Source: CAWBBA01 sp963741625 (GTDB taxonomy: Bacteria; Desulfobacterota; Desulfomonilia; Desulfomonilales; Desulfomonilaceae). Taken from it: 64,000 nt of DNA. This document shows, one piece after another, positions 36,109 through 45,908 of the stretch. Every line of letters begins with the position of its first letter. The stretch's first letter is position 1. The DNA is taken from assembly GCA_963741625.1 (NCBI GenBank), contig CAVUIT010000009.1:1-64000 (forward strand), given 5' to 3'. The notes below the pieces were generated by a model. The model was not told the DNA's origin, did not search any database, and saw only the letters and a program-made list of their open reading frames with translations. A program made the translations under genes and the position numbers.

Positions 36109-36783
36109 TCATCTGTTTCGAGCCACCCCCACTTGTTTGCAATAAGGCAGCACAGCGCATCGAGAGCAGAACGGCGAGATGGGTCTGCAAATGTTCTGAC
36201 CCCAGGTTACTAGAAGATCGTTGTATTCTATCCAGTACTCTTTAGGCAGCTTTTCTCTCAGGGCCATCTCAGTCTGCTCAGGAGTTTTAGTCTTGACGTA
36301 TCCGAGTCTGTTGCTGACCCTGTGGACGTGAGTATCCACGCAAATGCCGGCCTTGTGAAACCCTAAAGTTAGGACCAGGTTGGCAGTCTTGCGGCCTACG
36401 CCCTTAAGCTTCAACAGCTCTTCAAGATCGTCCGGCACCTTTCCCTCGTACTGGTCGATCAAGTCCCTACAGATCTGTCTCAATGTTCGGGCTTTGGTTT
36501 TGTAGAAACCCACCGGGAAAATCAACCGGGCTATGTCTTCTTCCGGCAAGAGCAGCAATTCTTGGGGGCTCCGGGCCTTCCCCAGTAGTCGGGTCGCGGC
36601 CTGGCGGGTGACCTCATCCTTGGTGCGCAAGGAAAGAATTGTCGAGACAAGAATGTGGAAAGGGTCTCGACTCCGGTGTGAGATTTCCGTAACGATGGGA
36701 ATATCCATGTTACGGATTGCTCTCCGAAGGAGAGCAATTATTTTGTGGATATCGGGTACTCGTTCCTCGCGCGGAGGGGTCAA
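36109..36783 (-). CDS. nth: Endonuclease III (DNA glycosylase/AP lyase)
   Basis: A 224-residue Nth. The helix-hairpin-helix LLKLKGVGRKTANLVL holds the catalytic Lys, VDTHVHRVSNRLG the catalytic Asp, and the C-terminal [4Fe-4S] cluster is CRPISPFCSRCAVLPYC (C-x6-C-x2-C-x5-C). It removes oxidised pyrimidines in base-excision repair. It starts with TTG overlapping the trpS stop by four bases, so trpS-nth is one operon. Confidence 0.95.
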   Translation of the reverse strand: MTPPREERVPDIHKIIALLRRAIRNMDIPIVTEISHRSRDPFHILVSTILSLRTKDEVTRQAATRLLGKARSPQELLLLPEEDIARLIFPVGFYKTKARTLRQICRDLIDQYEGKVPDDLEELLKLKGVGRKTANLVLTLGFHKAGICVDTHVHRVSNRLGYVKTKTPEQTEMALREKLPKEYWIEYNDLLVTWGQNICRPISPFCSRCAVLPYCKQVGVARNR

Positions 36784-37746
36784 TACTTCACTCCCACTCT
36801 TTGCCTCACTAAATCCAGAGTTGGTCCGCCGATTGCCCGAACCTTTTCAGCCCCTGCGGCCAACACTTGTCGAATATGACCCGGATCCGCAATGAGTCGA
36901 GCTCTTTCCGCTCTGGCGTCACTAAAGAAATCCCACAAGATCCCGGCCAGCTCCTTCTTGATAGCGCCATAGGACGCTCCTCCCTGCCTGTAAAGCGCCA
37001 GCACTTCGGCAACTCTATCCGGAGCGGCAAAATGACGGTAGATCTGGAAGAGGTTGCAGGTCTCGGGATTTTTCGGGCTCGTCAACGGGCGTGGAGTCCG
37101 TCGTGATGCTCATGACCTTTTTCTTCAACGTTTTTTCGTCCAAGAAGATTTCGATGGTGTTTTCGTATGATTTGGACATCTTCTGTCCGTCGATTCCGGG
37201 GATGACAGCAACTGCATCACTGATCTCCCCTTCCGGGACGACAAAGGTCTCGCCGAAAATATGATTGAATTTCATCGCGATATCGCGAGTCACCTCGATA
37301 TGCTGCTTTTGATCTTTTCCGACCGGCACAAGGTTAGCCTGGTAGAGGAGGATGTCCGCGGCCATGAGCACAGGATAAGCAAATAGGCCGTGATTTGGAG
37401 AAATTCCCTTAGCTATCTTGTCCTTATACGAATGGCACCGCTCCAACAGCCCCATCGGCGTAATGCAAGTTAAGATCCAGGCCAATTCCACCACTTCAGG
37501 AACATCCGATTGGACCCAAAAGAAACACCTGTCAGGGTCCAGGCCCAAGGCCATGAAGTCCGCCGCGGCTTCCAATGTGCCTGTCGCCAATTTTTCACTG
37601 TCATTTACGCTGGTTAAGGCGTGATAGTTGACAATGAATACAAAAAGCTCCTCGCGATTCATGTAAGAAAGCATGGGCTTCATCATACCCAAGTAGTTGC
37701 CGATATGCAGGGATCCGCTCGGTTGGATGCCCGATAGAACTCTCAA
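36780..37746 (-). CDS. trpS: Tryptophanyl-tRNA synthetase (frameshifted)
   Basis: A class Ic synthetase. The N-terminal part has SGIQPSGSLHIGNYLG (HIGH-type) and DGQKMSKSYENTI (KMSKS). The frame is lost at about 37069-37080: STPVDEPEKSRD should read on as NPETCNLFQIYRHFAAPDR, which is in the neighbouring frame and runs to the stop at 36780. One base too many in the C3/A5 stretch there accounts for it. Restored length is about 321 residues, normal. Since no second trpS is in view and the enzyme is essential, this is strong evidence for sequencing indels in this window rather than decay. Confidence 0.94.
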
Positions 37747-37912
37747 AGCGGTCTCCTTTCTTTCTCCTACAATCTAGGTTCAAGATGTTTGTGGTGGACC
37801 CACGCCCCAAACGACGAAGATGCACCAGTTTCACTTCAGGGTCAACCAGAGATCCTCGGTTGTGTTAGAATTTCCGCCTGGACCCCTGACTGGAATTATT
37901 TTATGATAGACA

Positions 37913-38003
37913 GCAGCGGCGGTAAGGTTTAAGGAAGAACGCTGCCGACCCGCTTTAATTATGACGATGAGCGGGCCGGTGAGCGGCAAGAGCCGCTATT
38001 TTT
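37913..38003 (+). other. Structured leader RNA before dedA, with terminator-like hairpin
   Basis: Three successive stems: GCAGCG (37913) with CGCTGC (37940); CCCGCT (37949) with AGCGGG (37970); AGCGGC (37982) with GCCGCT (37992), the last followed by ATTTTT. The final hairpin ends about 20 bases before the DedA start codon, where a regulated terminator would sit. No short ORF with a ribosome binding site is seen inside. No known riboswitch class recognised. It may simply be a terminator. Confidence 0.35.
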
Positions 38004-38023
38004 ATCCATAAAAGGCGGGAAGA

Positions 38024-38650
38024 ATGGTTGAACATCTGGCAGGATACTTCACCTACGCGATTGAACAGGGCGGATATTTGGGAGCGGCCTTTCTCATGGC
38101 AATGGAAAGCATGGTGGCCCCAGTGCCGAGCGAGCTTGTGATGCCCTTTGTCGGCTTCCTTGTCGTCGAGGAAAAGTTTTTACTCTGGGCCGCGATCCTC
38201 GTAACATCGCTGGGTTCTATAATTGGCTCGCTGATTTCTTACTACATGGGCTACTTTGGCGGCAGACCCGTCGTCCTGAGGGTAGGACGCTACCTCTTGC
38301 TGAATCACGAGCACTTGGAATGGACCGAACGGTGGTTCCGCCGACACGGTTCGTGGACGATCTTTGTCAGCAGGTTCATTCCGGTGGTTCGTCACCTCAT
38401 TTCAATTGCAGCGGGTCTGGGACGAATGAGGCTGTTGCCTTTTTGTGTGTACACTCTGATCGGCGCGACAATGTGGAATTCCTTTCTTCTGTGGCTCGGC
38501 TATAAGTTGCGGCAGAATTGGATGCTTGTGCAACAGTATTCGCACGAATTGGACATGTTGGTGGCCATAGGCCTGGTTGCGGTGACGATATGGTTTGTTG
38601 CCGTTCATTTGCGACGTGCTCGGGCCGTGGGGGTTGCAAGCGGGGATTGA
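38024..38650 (+). CDS. DedA-family membrane protein
   Basis: A 208-residue inner-membrane protein of the DedA/SNARE-associated (VTT) family. Signature residues are present: MESMVAPVPSELVMPFVGFL, GSIIGSLISYYMGYFGGR, and FVSRFIPVVRHLISIAAGLGRM with the essential F.GRF.P.R type motif as VSRFIPVVR. These proteins flip or recycle lipids, for instance undecaprenyl phosphate or phosphatidylethanolamine. GGCGGGAAG precedes the ATG. Single-gene unit behind a structured leader. Confidence 0.9.
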   Translation: MVEHLAGYFTYAIEQGGYLGAAFLMAMESMVAPVPSELVMPFVGFLVVEEKFLLWAAILVTSLGSIIGSLISYYMGYFGGRPVVLRVGRYLLLNHEHLEWTERWFRRHGSWTIFVSRFIPVVRHLISIAAGLGRMRLLPFCVYTLIGATMWNSFLLWLGYKLRQNWMLVQQYSHELDMLVAIGLVAVTIWFVAVHLRRARAVGVASGD

Positions 38651-38899
38651 CTTCAGGCGCGATTGACAACAAACATCCATGAAGAACCGTTTCCGCGGCG
38701 GAAGTGGCGACAGCGTCGTTCGTAAATTTGTCGACCAATTTAGTCGTTGATTAAAATTGTACTGAAGGTTAGAATTCATATAAGCGAGTCATAATATTGA
38801 AGAGAAAAAGCCTGGGCAGTTGTTTGCCAGTGCTTTAGTCTTGTCGCGTCAAAAACCTCATGTTGTGTATCCATAATCCATAACAAAGGAGGGGTTCTT

Positions 38900-40327
38900 A
38901 TGGAACTAATGGAACGTATCAAGACTATGACTCGGGAGCAAGTTGGCAACTGGATGGTCGACCTCGTTACTCATGTGTCACCCGACAATTTCATGAGATT
39001 GAGCTTGATGGCCTCCTACCTGATCGGCGGGGAAGATGCCGGCGCTGCCGTGGACGCAGTGATCGACAGCTTGAAACTGGGAGAAAACGGCCAAGCCACC
39101 AAAATGTTCCGGCGGGTCATGACGGAACTTTCGCCTCACTGCCTGAAAACAGTCTCACGCAATCTCTTCGTCAACGGGCTTCTCCGCAGTTCGGCCATGC
39201 GCGACGAATTCGCACAGAAACACGGATTTGCGCCCCCGTTCACTGTACTGATAAGCCCGACCATGCAATGCAACCTTCAATGCAAGGGATGCTATTCGGG
39301 GAAGTATGTCCGTTCCCAGGGCTTGTCTTACGAATTGATGGATCGCATTGTGGGTGAAGCTTGCAATATGGGCTCCCTGTTCATCGTATTAAGTGGAGGC
39401 GAACCTCTGACACGCAAGGAAGATCTGTTCCGACTTGTCGGAAAGTATAGCGACATGTACTTTATGTTCTACACGAACGGGACTCTCATTGATGAATCAG
39501 TAGCCGACAGGCTCTACAATTTGGGGAATGCGGGCGCAATCATGAGCCTGGAAGGTTTTGAAGAAGCTACAGATGCACGTCGTGGTAGAGGCGTGTTCAA
39601 GAAGGTTATGGACGCGATGGATCGTCTCAAGGAGCGCGGAGTTGCGTTCGGCACTTCTCTTACTGTTACTCGCCATAACATTGAGCAACTTACCAGCGAT
39701 GCATTCTTTGAACACCTCTACAACAAAGGAGTAATGGTCTGTTGGCTGTTCCTCTTCCTGCCTGTGGGCAAAGACCCCGACGTATCCTTGATGCCTACCC
39801 CCGAACAGAGGGAATATCTGAGGCAGCGCGGCAGCCAACTTCGAGCGAAATATCCAATTTTCATCGCGGATTTCTGGAACGACGCTCCGCATGTGGGGGG
39901 ATGCATTGCCGGCGGCCGCAATTATATTCACATTAATGCCAACGGAGACGTGGAACCCTGTGTCTTCACTCATTTTGCAGTGGACAAAATCCACGACAAG
40001 AGCTTGCTGGAAGTGCTGCAAAGCGATTTCTTCAAGGCAATTCGCTCCAAGCAGCCATACTCCGATAATCTCCTTACTCCCTGCATGATTATAGATAATC
40101 CGGACGTTTACCGAGAGGTCGTACACTCCTGCAATGCCTATCCTACGCACGATGGGGCCGAAGACGTCCTGATGAAAATCAAAAACGAGCTCGATGATTA
40201 TGGTCGAAGAATCAGAGCGCTCGAGGATCCTATCTGGGAACGGGAAAAGGCTGAGTATGGGTACGGGAACGTTCCAGTTGGGGGAGTTCCGGCTGCTCAC
40301 GGCAGCCAAGTCCCGGCAGGACTGTGA
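38900..40327 (+). CDS. Radical-SAM/SPASM-like protein
   Basis: A 475-residue radical-SAM enzyme. The cluster motif is CNLQCKGCYSG, followed by LSGGEPLTRKED (GGE motif) and FYTNGTLID. A C-terminal auxiliary region has CIAGGRNYIHINANGDVEPCVFTHF and later TPCMIID and HSCNAYPTH, consistent with a SPASM-type second cluster. An N-terminal alpha-helical extension of about 110 residues is additional. AAAGGAGG lies just before the ATG. No precursor peptide gene is obvious next to it, so its substrate is unknown. Confidence 0.88.
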   Translation: MELMERIKTMTREQVGNWMVDLVTHVSPDNFMRLSLMASYLIGGEDAGAAVDAVIDSLKLGENGQATKMFRRVMTELSPHCLKTVSRNLFVNGLLRSSAMRDEFAQKHGFAPPFTVLISPTMQCNLQCKGCYSGKYVRSQGLSYELMDRIVGEACNMGSLFIVLSGGEPLTRKEDLFRLVGKYSDMYFMFYTNGTLIDESVADRLYNLGNAGAIMSLEGFEEATDARRGRGVFKKVMDAMDRLKERGVAFGTSLTVTRHNIEQLTSDAFFEHLYNKGVMVCWLFLFLPVGKDPDVSLMPTPEQREYLRQRGSQLRAKYPIFIADFWNDAPHVGGCIAGGRNYIHINANGDVEPCVFTHFAVDKIHDKSLLEVLQSDFFKAIRSKQPYSDNLLTPCMIIDNPDVYREVVHSCNAYPTHDGAEDVLMKIKNELDDYGRRIRALEDPIWEREKAEYGYGNVPVGGVPAAHGSQVPAGL

Positions 40328-40432
40328 GCAATATGGGAGTAACGGGCTAGACTGCGATGAGTGTGCTAGCGGCCGAACCTGGTCGCAGACCGGTGGGACA
40401 GCCGGCTCGCCTGTCTCTGGATGACTGGCAAG

Positions 40433-40552
40433 ACGAAAATGTCTCAAAACCATAAATTCGGCCAGAAAATGATGTGGGTCTTGTACGGCGCGGTTCTGGA
40501 ACCGCCCGAAATGCAGGCGTAGCGAGCGGCGCCCCTACGTCAAGAATCTCTT
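40433..40552. repeat. Dispersed repeat, family C (related to 45724-45867)
   Basis: The stretch shares long blocks with the element at 45724: TGTCTCAAAACCA-AAATTC near the start, CGGCGCCCCTAC before the end and CAAGAATCTCT at the end. Here the outer inverted repeats are degraded. No ORF. It explains the middle of the 320-base gap after the radical-SAM gene. Confidence 0.6.
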
Positions 40553-40649
40553 AGTAGGCCATCTGGAGGTAGTCCCAGACGCCCGTTCCCACAAAATCAT
40601 TCCGAGTATTGCACATCATCTTTTGGCAATTGATATAGTAAGCTTCTGC

Positions 40650-42777
40650 TTAGTTTCTTCTTGGCGCCGATCGGGATCTTGCGACGCTCTCAAGCAATTC
40701 TTTGCGCGTCTTTTTCAGGGTTTCCGCCTTAAACTTCCCCACGCTTCCGAATCTGGCATTCAAGTAACTGTCCATAAACTTCAAAACAGGGTCTTTGAGG
40801 GAGGGTGATCTTTCGATTATCTCAGCCACATTCTGCTCGTGCCAAGGATGCACGCGGCGGAGGATTCCCTTCTTAACTAAGTCCCTCATTGTCATCATGT
40901 ATATTCCGGGAAAACCAGCTTCTTTGCGGCGAGATCGGAGAATAATTAAAGCCGCAATTGAAAGCACCAAGGCTCCAGTGATGATGGGCAGTGCATAAGA
41001 CCTCAGCGTCCGGGGAATTGCAAAAGGAAGCGAGACCTGCCCGGAGACCAGTTTTGTGAATGCCTCAAAGATCATGGCCTGATCTGAACGATCAAAGTAA
41101 ATTACATTCTTTGTCCATTTGTAATCCAGCGAATCGTAGAGGTCTGCGGCCAGGCTCCATAGATAGCTCTCGGGTGTCTCTCTCCCTGGAGGCGTCGCGT
41201 CAAGCGTTGTCCAGTTCCCATCACCCAGATCTGCTTCCACCCACGCATGAGCTTGGGAGAAGCGAACGACGAATTCATTGGGCTGCGTTGGTTCGCTCCA
41301 CTCCTAGAAATCCCTCGACCACACGAGCAGGAATCCCGATGGATCGGAGCATGAAGCAGAGCGCCCCCGCGAAGTACTCGCAATTTCCCGCGCGGGACTT
41401 GAACAGGAAATGCTCGATGGGATGTACTTCTTCAGGAGGTGGTACTGTCCGGAGCGCGTACCTGAACCTGCTTCGAAGCCTTGAGACCAGAACACCGGCT
41501 CGGTCTCGAGGAGACGAAAAGCCGGCAGTCCATTGCTCGGCGAGCCCTTGTATCCGTGGCGTAACCCCTGTTCTGTCCAAATTGATAGGTTGCGACTTGC
41601 GGGTTACAGGGATCGGGCGATCAACAGCCCGAACCATATACGACTCTGCAAACAGAAAAGGTGAGTCGATGATCACCTCTCCTGCGGAAGTTATGTATAG
41701 CAGCCCGCCCACGCGTCCAGTTGCCCTCACCGGCAGGCCTGCGACATAAACCATTTTAGAGTGAAGCCGATAAGGTATGAACCGGTACAGAACGCTTTCC
41801 GAAGGATCAGCATGAATCAGCTTTGTCATGGGAGTCTTTTCTTCGAAGGGCGACCATCCCCGGCCATCGGTCTTTTCCAGCACGCGGCCGCGCCAATAGG
41901 GGATTTCCGGGAGAGCGCCTCTTTCCACTTTGACGACAAAGGCGATTCTTTGCCTCCCGGACATGCTCGCCATTTCCCGGTACGTGATCTGCTGCTCCAG
42001 ATCGGCAAGTCCCCCAGTCCGGGCCATTGCGGTCCTCAGGCCGGGCATTGTCAAAAAAGGCCGTGGCAAGACCACGAACATGACCACGGTCAATATCACC
42101 GAAAAGACGACATATTTAACGAGATGAGTATGCCACCGGTTCCTGATTCCGCGGCCGCTTGGGGTCTCCAGTGTTTCATTCTCGGGAGCCGCGTTCCGGG
42201 CGAGATGGAATGACAGCAATGTCCCCATGAGCGCGAAGAGATAGAAGGGCAGAACAAGGCCGAAAATCAAGTGGTTGGTAAGTATACAGTTTATGAGGAT
42301 CAGCCCAATGCTCAAGAAAATCAATTGCGCGACGTTGCGATCCGTCAGTGGCGACAGAACCCTAGCCATTATGGTTCCGAACGTGAAGTAGACGACAAAG
42401 AGAGGGAGAGACAGACTTCCGTAGAAAATCAGGATGCCCAGGGAAAAAAGAGGCACATATAACAGAAAAAGGATTGTGATTACTCCCTCCGAAAAGAAAA
42501 ATGGTCGTGAGAAATCAGTTCGGACGAGAGCTACGATCACCAGCGGCAGGACCAGCAGTACTGAAGAATGTAAACCGTTTTCAATGCAGGCTGCGCCAAT
42601 GGACAGGCTTACAAGCGTGGCTAGAAGGTACCTGAACGCCCGGTATCTGCCAGGCAAAATGGAGACGGATGAGGTCATTGCAGCAGATTTGCCGTGTCCT
42701 CCGGTTTTCCATCCGGTCCGAGTTTTGTCAGGAAGCGCGGCCATAAAGGTCTCCCGAGCGTCTCCAAACGAATTCAC
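40650..42777 (-). CDS. TgpA-type membrane transglutaminase (frameshifted)
   Basis: A protein of about 705 residues with an N-terminal block of 5-6 membrane helices and a periplasmic transglutaminase-like domain, then one more helix (ALPIITGALVLSIAALIIL) and a cytoplasmic tail. Catalytic Cys is in SRAGNCEYFAGALCFMLR; the His (SQAHAWVE) and Asp (TLDATPPG) lie in the next frame. The frames meet at about 41282-41288, where NAAQ-stop should read into NEFVVRFSQAHAW; one C too many in CCC explains it. GGAGAC before an ATG at 42744 marks the likeliest start. With DUF58 and MoxR it forms the well-known three-gene operon. Confidence 0.87.
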
Positions 42778-43759
42778 CGGCTTGGCCTATCTCTACCACA
42801 ATGTCGGGCGAAAAATCGGGCAAGGTGAGTGCATCCACATTGTTTTCCCAGCGTGCAAGCGTCGTGAGAAGCTTGATAGCAAATTCCTTGCCCCGCCCCG
42901 GCCCCACTAGAATGCCCGGGCCCTGCAGGCATATAGGTCGGGCCGATCGCGCAAAATGAACCACCAACGAAGCTGCCCTCGATATGGTCCTCTCGGAAGC
43001 TTCCTTTGGCATACGAATGGTAATCTCTCGGGCGCCCTCGTCCGACAGCACCTTCGTAATGAGTCCCCCGGTACTGGCAGTTTTTTTCCACTCGATATGC
43101 TTATAAGGGTCGCCGGGCACATACTCCCGAAACTGATAAGGGATCGTCCCAAAAGGGTCAGGCCGTTCCGGTCCTTTTCCTGATCCGCCCACCCACGGAG
43201 GAACGTCTTCCTCCACCGAATGTACCTGCGGAAAAACAAGCACTGACTCGGTAGGTCCGCAACTTCGTGAATACGAAGCCAGCCCGAAAGGAAAGGCAGA
43301 GATCAAAAGTCCGGGCAATACGCCCTTATCCCCTCGGCTGGCTACGGAGAAAGAACCGTTCACGCTTACCGCGTCACCAGGTGGGATATGGGAAAATGTT
43401 ACGCCTTCCGTCGCACCCTGTAGAGGCGATGCTTCCACGAACTTCAAGGTAACCACCCCCCACGGTCGTTGGTCGGTCTTGACCAGATACCGGACAGTGA
43501 AAACGTTCCCTGCAAAGATTTCGTCAGGAAAGCACCTCGACAACTGAACGGTCTTGACATTCTTCCGCGCGAGTCTGTGAGACACCAACGCTAGCCCAAC
43601 CATCATGGCAAAAATTATCAACAGAAAATTGTTCGCGGTGCCGATCGCGGTGAGAGGGATCCAAAGAAGGAGAAAAATCAAGATCCAACCGGAGCGAGTT
43701 GGTCGGATGCGGAGGGAATCTCTTGGAGATGAGGTCTTGATGGGGGCAGTAGAGTTCAT
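42728..43759 (-). CDS. DUF58 (vWA-like) protein
   Basis: A 343-residue protein. Two N-terminal helices (GWILIFLLLWIPLTAIGTA and NFLLIIFAMMVGLALVSHR) anchor it; the DUF58 core reads FREYVPGDPYKHIEWKKTASTGGLITK. The family works with MoxR ATPases and transglutaminase-like membrane proteins in an envelope function that is not fully defined. It overlaps the transglutaminase gene start by about 17-50 bp and follows MoxR by 90 bp. Confidence 0.92.
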   Translation of the reverse strand: MNSTAPIKTSSPRDSLRIRPTRSGWILIFLLLWIPLTAIGTANNFLLIIFAMMVGLALVSHRLARKNVKTVQLSRCFPDEIFAGNVFTVRYLVKTDQRPWGVVTLKFVEASPLQGATEGVTFSHIPPGDAVSVNGSFSVASRGDKGVLPGLLISAFPFGLASYSRSCGPTESVLVFPQVHSVEEDVPPWVGGSGKGPERPDPFGTIPYQFREYVPGDPYKHIEWKKTASTGGLITKVLSDEGAREITIRMPKEASERTISRAASLVVHFARSARPICLQGPGILVGPGRGKEFAIKLLTTLARWENNVDALTLPDFSPDIVVEIGQAGEFVWRRSGDLYGRAS

Positions 43760-43849
43760 GGTCAGTGTATCAGAAGTTGTGACAGGTAATATGGGAAATG
43801 GCCGTGCAACCTACCGGTCTTCAGTGAAGGGGGTCGCTCCCACAGCCCC

Positions 43850-44791
43850 TCATACCGGACCGGCTGCTGAGCGTAATACCTGGTTTAACACGTCCTTTTT
43901 TCGTTCCCGCCCCCGCCCGTCCATTGATCCCCCGGATAGCAGAATCCTGTGCAAAGTGACGGGAAGAAATACATTTCGAAGATCAGCAGGAACTACGTAA
44001 TCTCGCATGTCGAGAAGGGCCTCGGCCTGCATCGCACGTTTCAAATGCAAACCTGCCCTGGATGAGAGCCCGAGTCTCATGGCTGAAGTCTCCCTTGTAG
44101 CTCTTACCAGATCCAGGAGATATTCCATGATCGACGATTCGACTCTAACTTCGCGTACTTTTTCCTGAAGTTTTCTTATCGTCTGGGGATCGGTCACTGG
44201 TTGAAGCTGTTCGGCGTGGATATGCTCAATATCTCTCATAAAGATTTCCCGTTCATGGCCGCGATCGGGGTACCCGAGGCTGACGGACATCATGAAGCGA
44301 TCCAACTGGCTTTCAGGAAGCTCGAAAGAACCGAACCGCTCAACCGGATTCATGGTAGCCAACACAAAGAAAGGCGAGGCCAAATTATACGTGGTCCCAT
44401 CAATGGAGACCTTTCCCTCTGCCATGGCCTCCAAGAGAGCTGACTGCGTGCGCGGGGATGTTCTGTTGATTTCATCTGCCAAAAGGACTTCCGTAAAGAT
44501 CGGCCCCTCTCTGAACTCGAAGTCGGAATTCTTGGGATCATACACGTTGACGCCAAGAACATCCGAAGGGAGCGTATCGCTCGTAAACTGGATACGCCTG
44601 AAACGGACCCCCATGGAGCGGGCCGTTGCCAGCGCCAGCAGAGTTTTGCCCACGCCCGGGATATCCTCAATGAGGACGTGGCCCCGTGCGAGTAGCCCCA
44701 CAACTACGTTTCTTATCTGCCTTTCCTTGCCTATCAGGACCTGAGAAATTGATCGGACAAGTTGGTTGGCTATTTCTCCCGGATGATTCAT
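43850..44791 (-). CDS. MoxR-family AAA+ ATPase
   Basis: A 313-residue AAA+ ATPase. Walker A is EDIPGVGKTLLALA, Walker B EVLLADEINRTSPRTQSALLEAM, sensor 1 FFVLATMNPVE and the SRAGLHLKRAMQA sensor 2 region. MoxR proteins act as chaperones for maturation of partner complexes, here probably the DUF58 and transglutaminase proteins encoded behind it. It is the first gene of the three-gene unit. Confidence 0.95.
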   Translation of the reverse strand: MNHPGEIANQLVRSISQVLIGKERQIRNVVVGLLARGHVLIEDIPGVGKTLLALATARSMGVRFRRIQFTSDTLPSDVLGVNVYDPKNSDFEFREGPIFTEVLLADEINRTSPRTQSALLEAMAEGKVSIDGTTYNLASPFFVLATMNPVERFGSFELPESQLDRFMMSVSLGYPDRGHEREIFMRDIEHIHAEQLQPVTDPQTIRKLQEKVREVRVESSIMEYLLDLVRATRETSAMRLGLSSRAGLHLKRAMQAEALLDMRDYVVPADLRNVFLPVTLHRILLSGGSMDGRGRERKKDVLNQVLRSAAGPV

Positions 44792-45025
44792 TATCTATGC
44801 CCTAGATTCCTGTTAAGATCCCTGTAAATAGAGAACCTGTTTACTCTGGTCATACAGATCGTATGCCGAGTGACGTTGGTTTGCTACTCTTAATATATCC
44901 GTCTTCGACGGTCTGGTGTCAACGCCACGCAGTTCGTTGGTCAATCCGATCATTCCCTCAGTGGAAGGAGTTACAGCAACTCCCATAGCCAGAAAGCTGC
45001 AACGAAGCATGAAATACACGATACA

Positions 45026-45117
45026 TTGGTGCCACGGACGTGCGCTTTGGCTCGTCCGTGCCCGATGGAAAAGCACGGATGAACCCTGCAAAACGCAGGC
45101 CGCATCCGTGGCACCAT
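45026..45117. repeat. Inverted repeat, family B
   Basis: TTGGTGCCACGGA at the left and TCCGTGGCACCA at the right enclose further palindromic pieces (CTCGTCCGTG, GCACGGATGA). The same ends and interior recur at 51779-51849. Intergenic, no ORF. It covers part of the 490-base gap between MoxR and the CMD gene, in which nothing else was recognised. Confidence 0.75.
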
Positions 45118-45278
45118 GAGTTAAATCTGCTGACCATCGGGGATGAGCTTTCCCACGAAAAAAAGGTTGCCTAAACCTCGGATCATTTTCTCCGGGCACG
45201 CAATCCGTCTTAAATGTAGTATGATCGATTGCCGGATAATGATCCGACGCCGGTGATGCTTTGCAAGGAGGAGACACG

Positions 45279-45596
45279 ATGTACTTACCTGAAATCTTCA
45301 AGAAATTTATGGACAGGCACAGCGAAATAGCAGATGCGTACCGAAAGGTGGGGGATCTCTGCACGGAAGCAGGACCCATCGACCTGAAGACCCAGCATCT
45401 GATTCAACTCGGCGTCTCTATTGGAATGGCTTCCAAGGGAGGAGTGCGGTCCCACGCGCGGCGTGCACTGGATTTGGGCGCCACCAAAGAAGAAATAACT
45501 CAGGTCGTGCTCATGTCGATGACGATAGTCGGCTTCCCCGCAATGATCGCGACTTACGGCTGGATAGATGAATTGCTCTCGGTTCGCGAAAAATAA
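45279..45596 (+). CDS. Carboxymuconolactone-decarboxylase-family (AhpD-like) protein
   Basis: A 105-residue CMD-domain protein (LKTQHLIQLGVSIGMASKGGVRSHARRALDLGATKEEITQVVLM). The His of the family (SHARRAL) is kept, but the AhpD CxxC redox pair is absent: the corresponding place reads ASKGGVRSH. So a peroxidase-type redox role is unlikely, and a gamma-carboxymuconolactone decarboxylase-like or unknown function remains. Start at 45279 is fixed by AAGGAGGAGA upstream. Stands alone. Confidence 0.85.
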   Translation: MYLPEIFKKFMDRHSEIADAYRKVGDLCTEAGPIDLKTQHLIQLGVSIGMASKGGVRSHARRALDLGATKEEITQVVLMSMTIVGFPAMIATYGWIDELLSVREK

Positions 45597-45723
45597 GTAC
45601 GGCCCGGCCGCGGATCCGTTTTCCTACCAATGCTCCGGCACGGAACTAACAGAATTTGGCGTAACCTGGCCTTGATCCAGTAGGACCGGCATCTTGCTGG
45701 TCAACGTTCTGCGACCGGCAAGA

Positions 45724-45867
45724 TGAAACTGTCTCAAAACCAGAAATTCAGGTAGGGGATAACGCGGATCTTGTAGGGGCTGGGCTTGCCCTGCCCAGCA
45801 GGGAGGGCGCGGCGAGCAGCGCCCCTACGGCAAGAATCTCTCCAGCGTTCAATTTGAAACAGTTTCA
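45724..45867. repeat. MITE-like element, family C, apparently nested in a family A repeat
   Basis: TGAAACTGTCTCAAA at the left and TTTGAAACAGTTTCA at the right form a 15-bp terminal inverted repeat with one mismatch; 144 bases long, no ORF. Outside it, ACCGGCAAGA on the left and GAAGCCGGTCCTAC on the right look like the two halves of a family A arm, as if the element had jumped into it, with GA present on both sides. Confidence 0.65.
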
Positions 45868-45908
45868 GAAGCCGGTCCTACTCTCCTTTGTTCAGGATGG
45901 TTACTTGT

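Noticed and set aside
39497..40453. 318-codon minus-strand frame
   Set aside because: Lies antisense within the radical-SAM gene, whose motifs and ribosome binding site are unambiguous.
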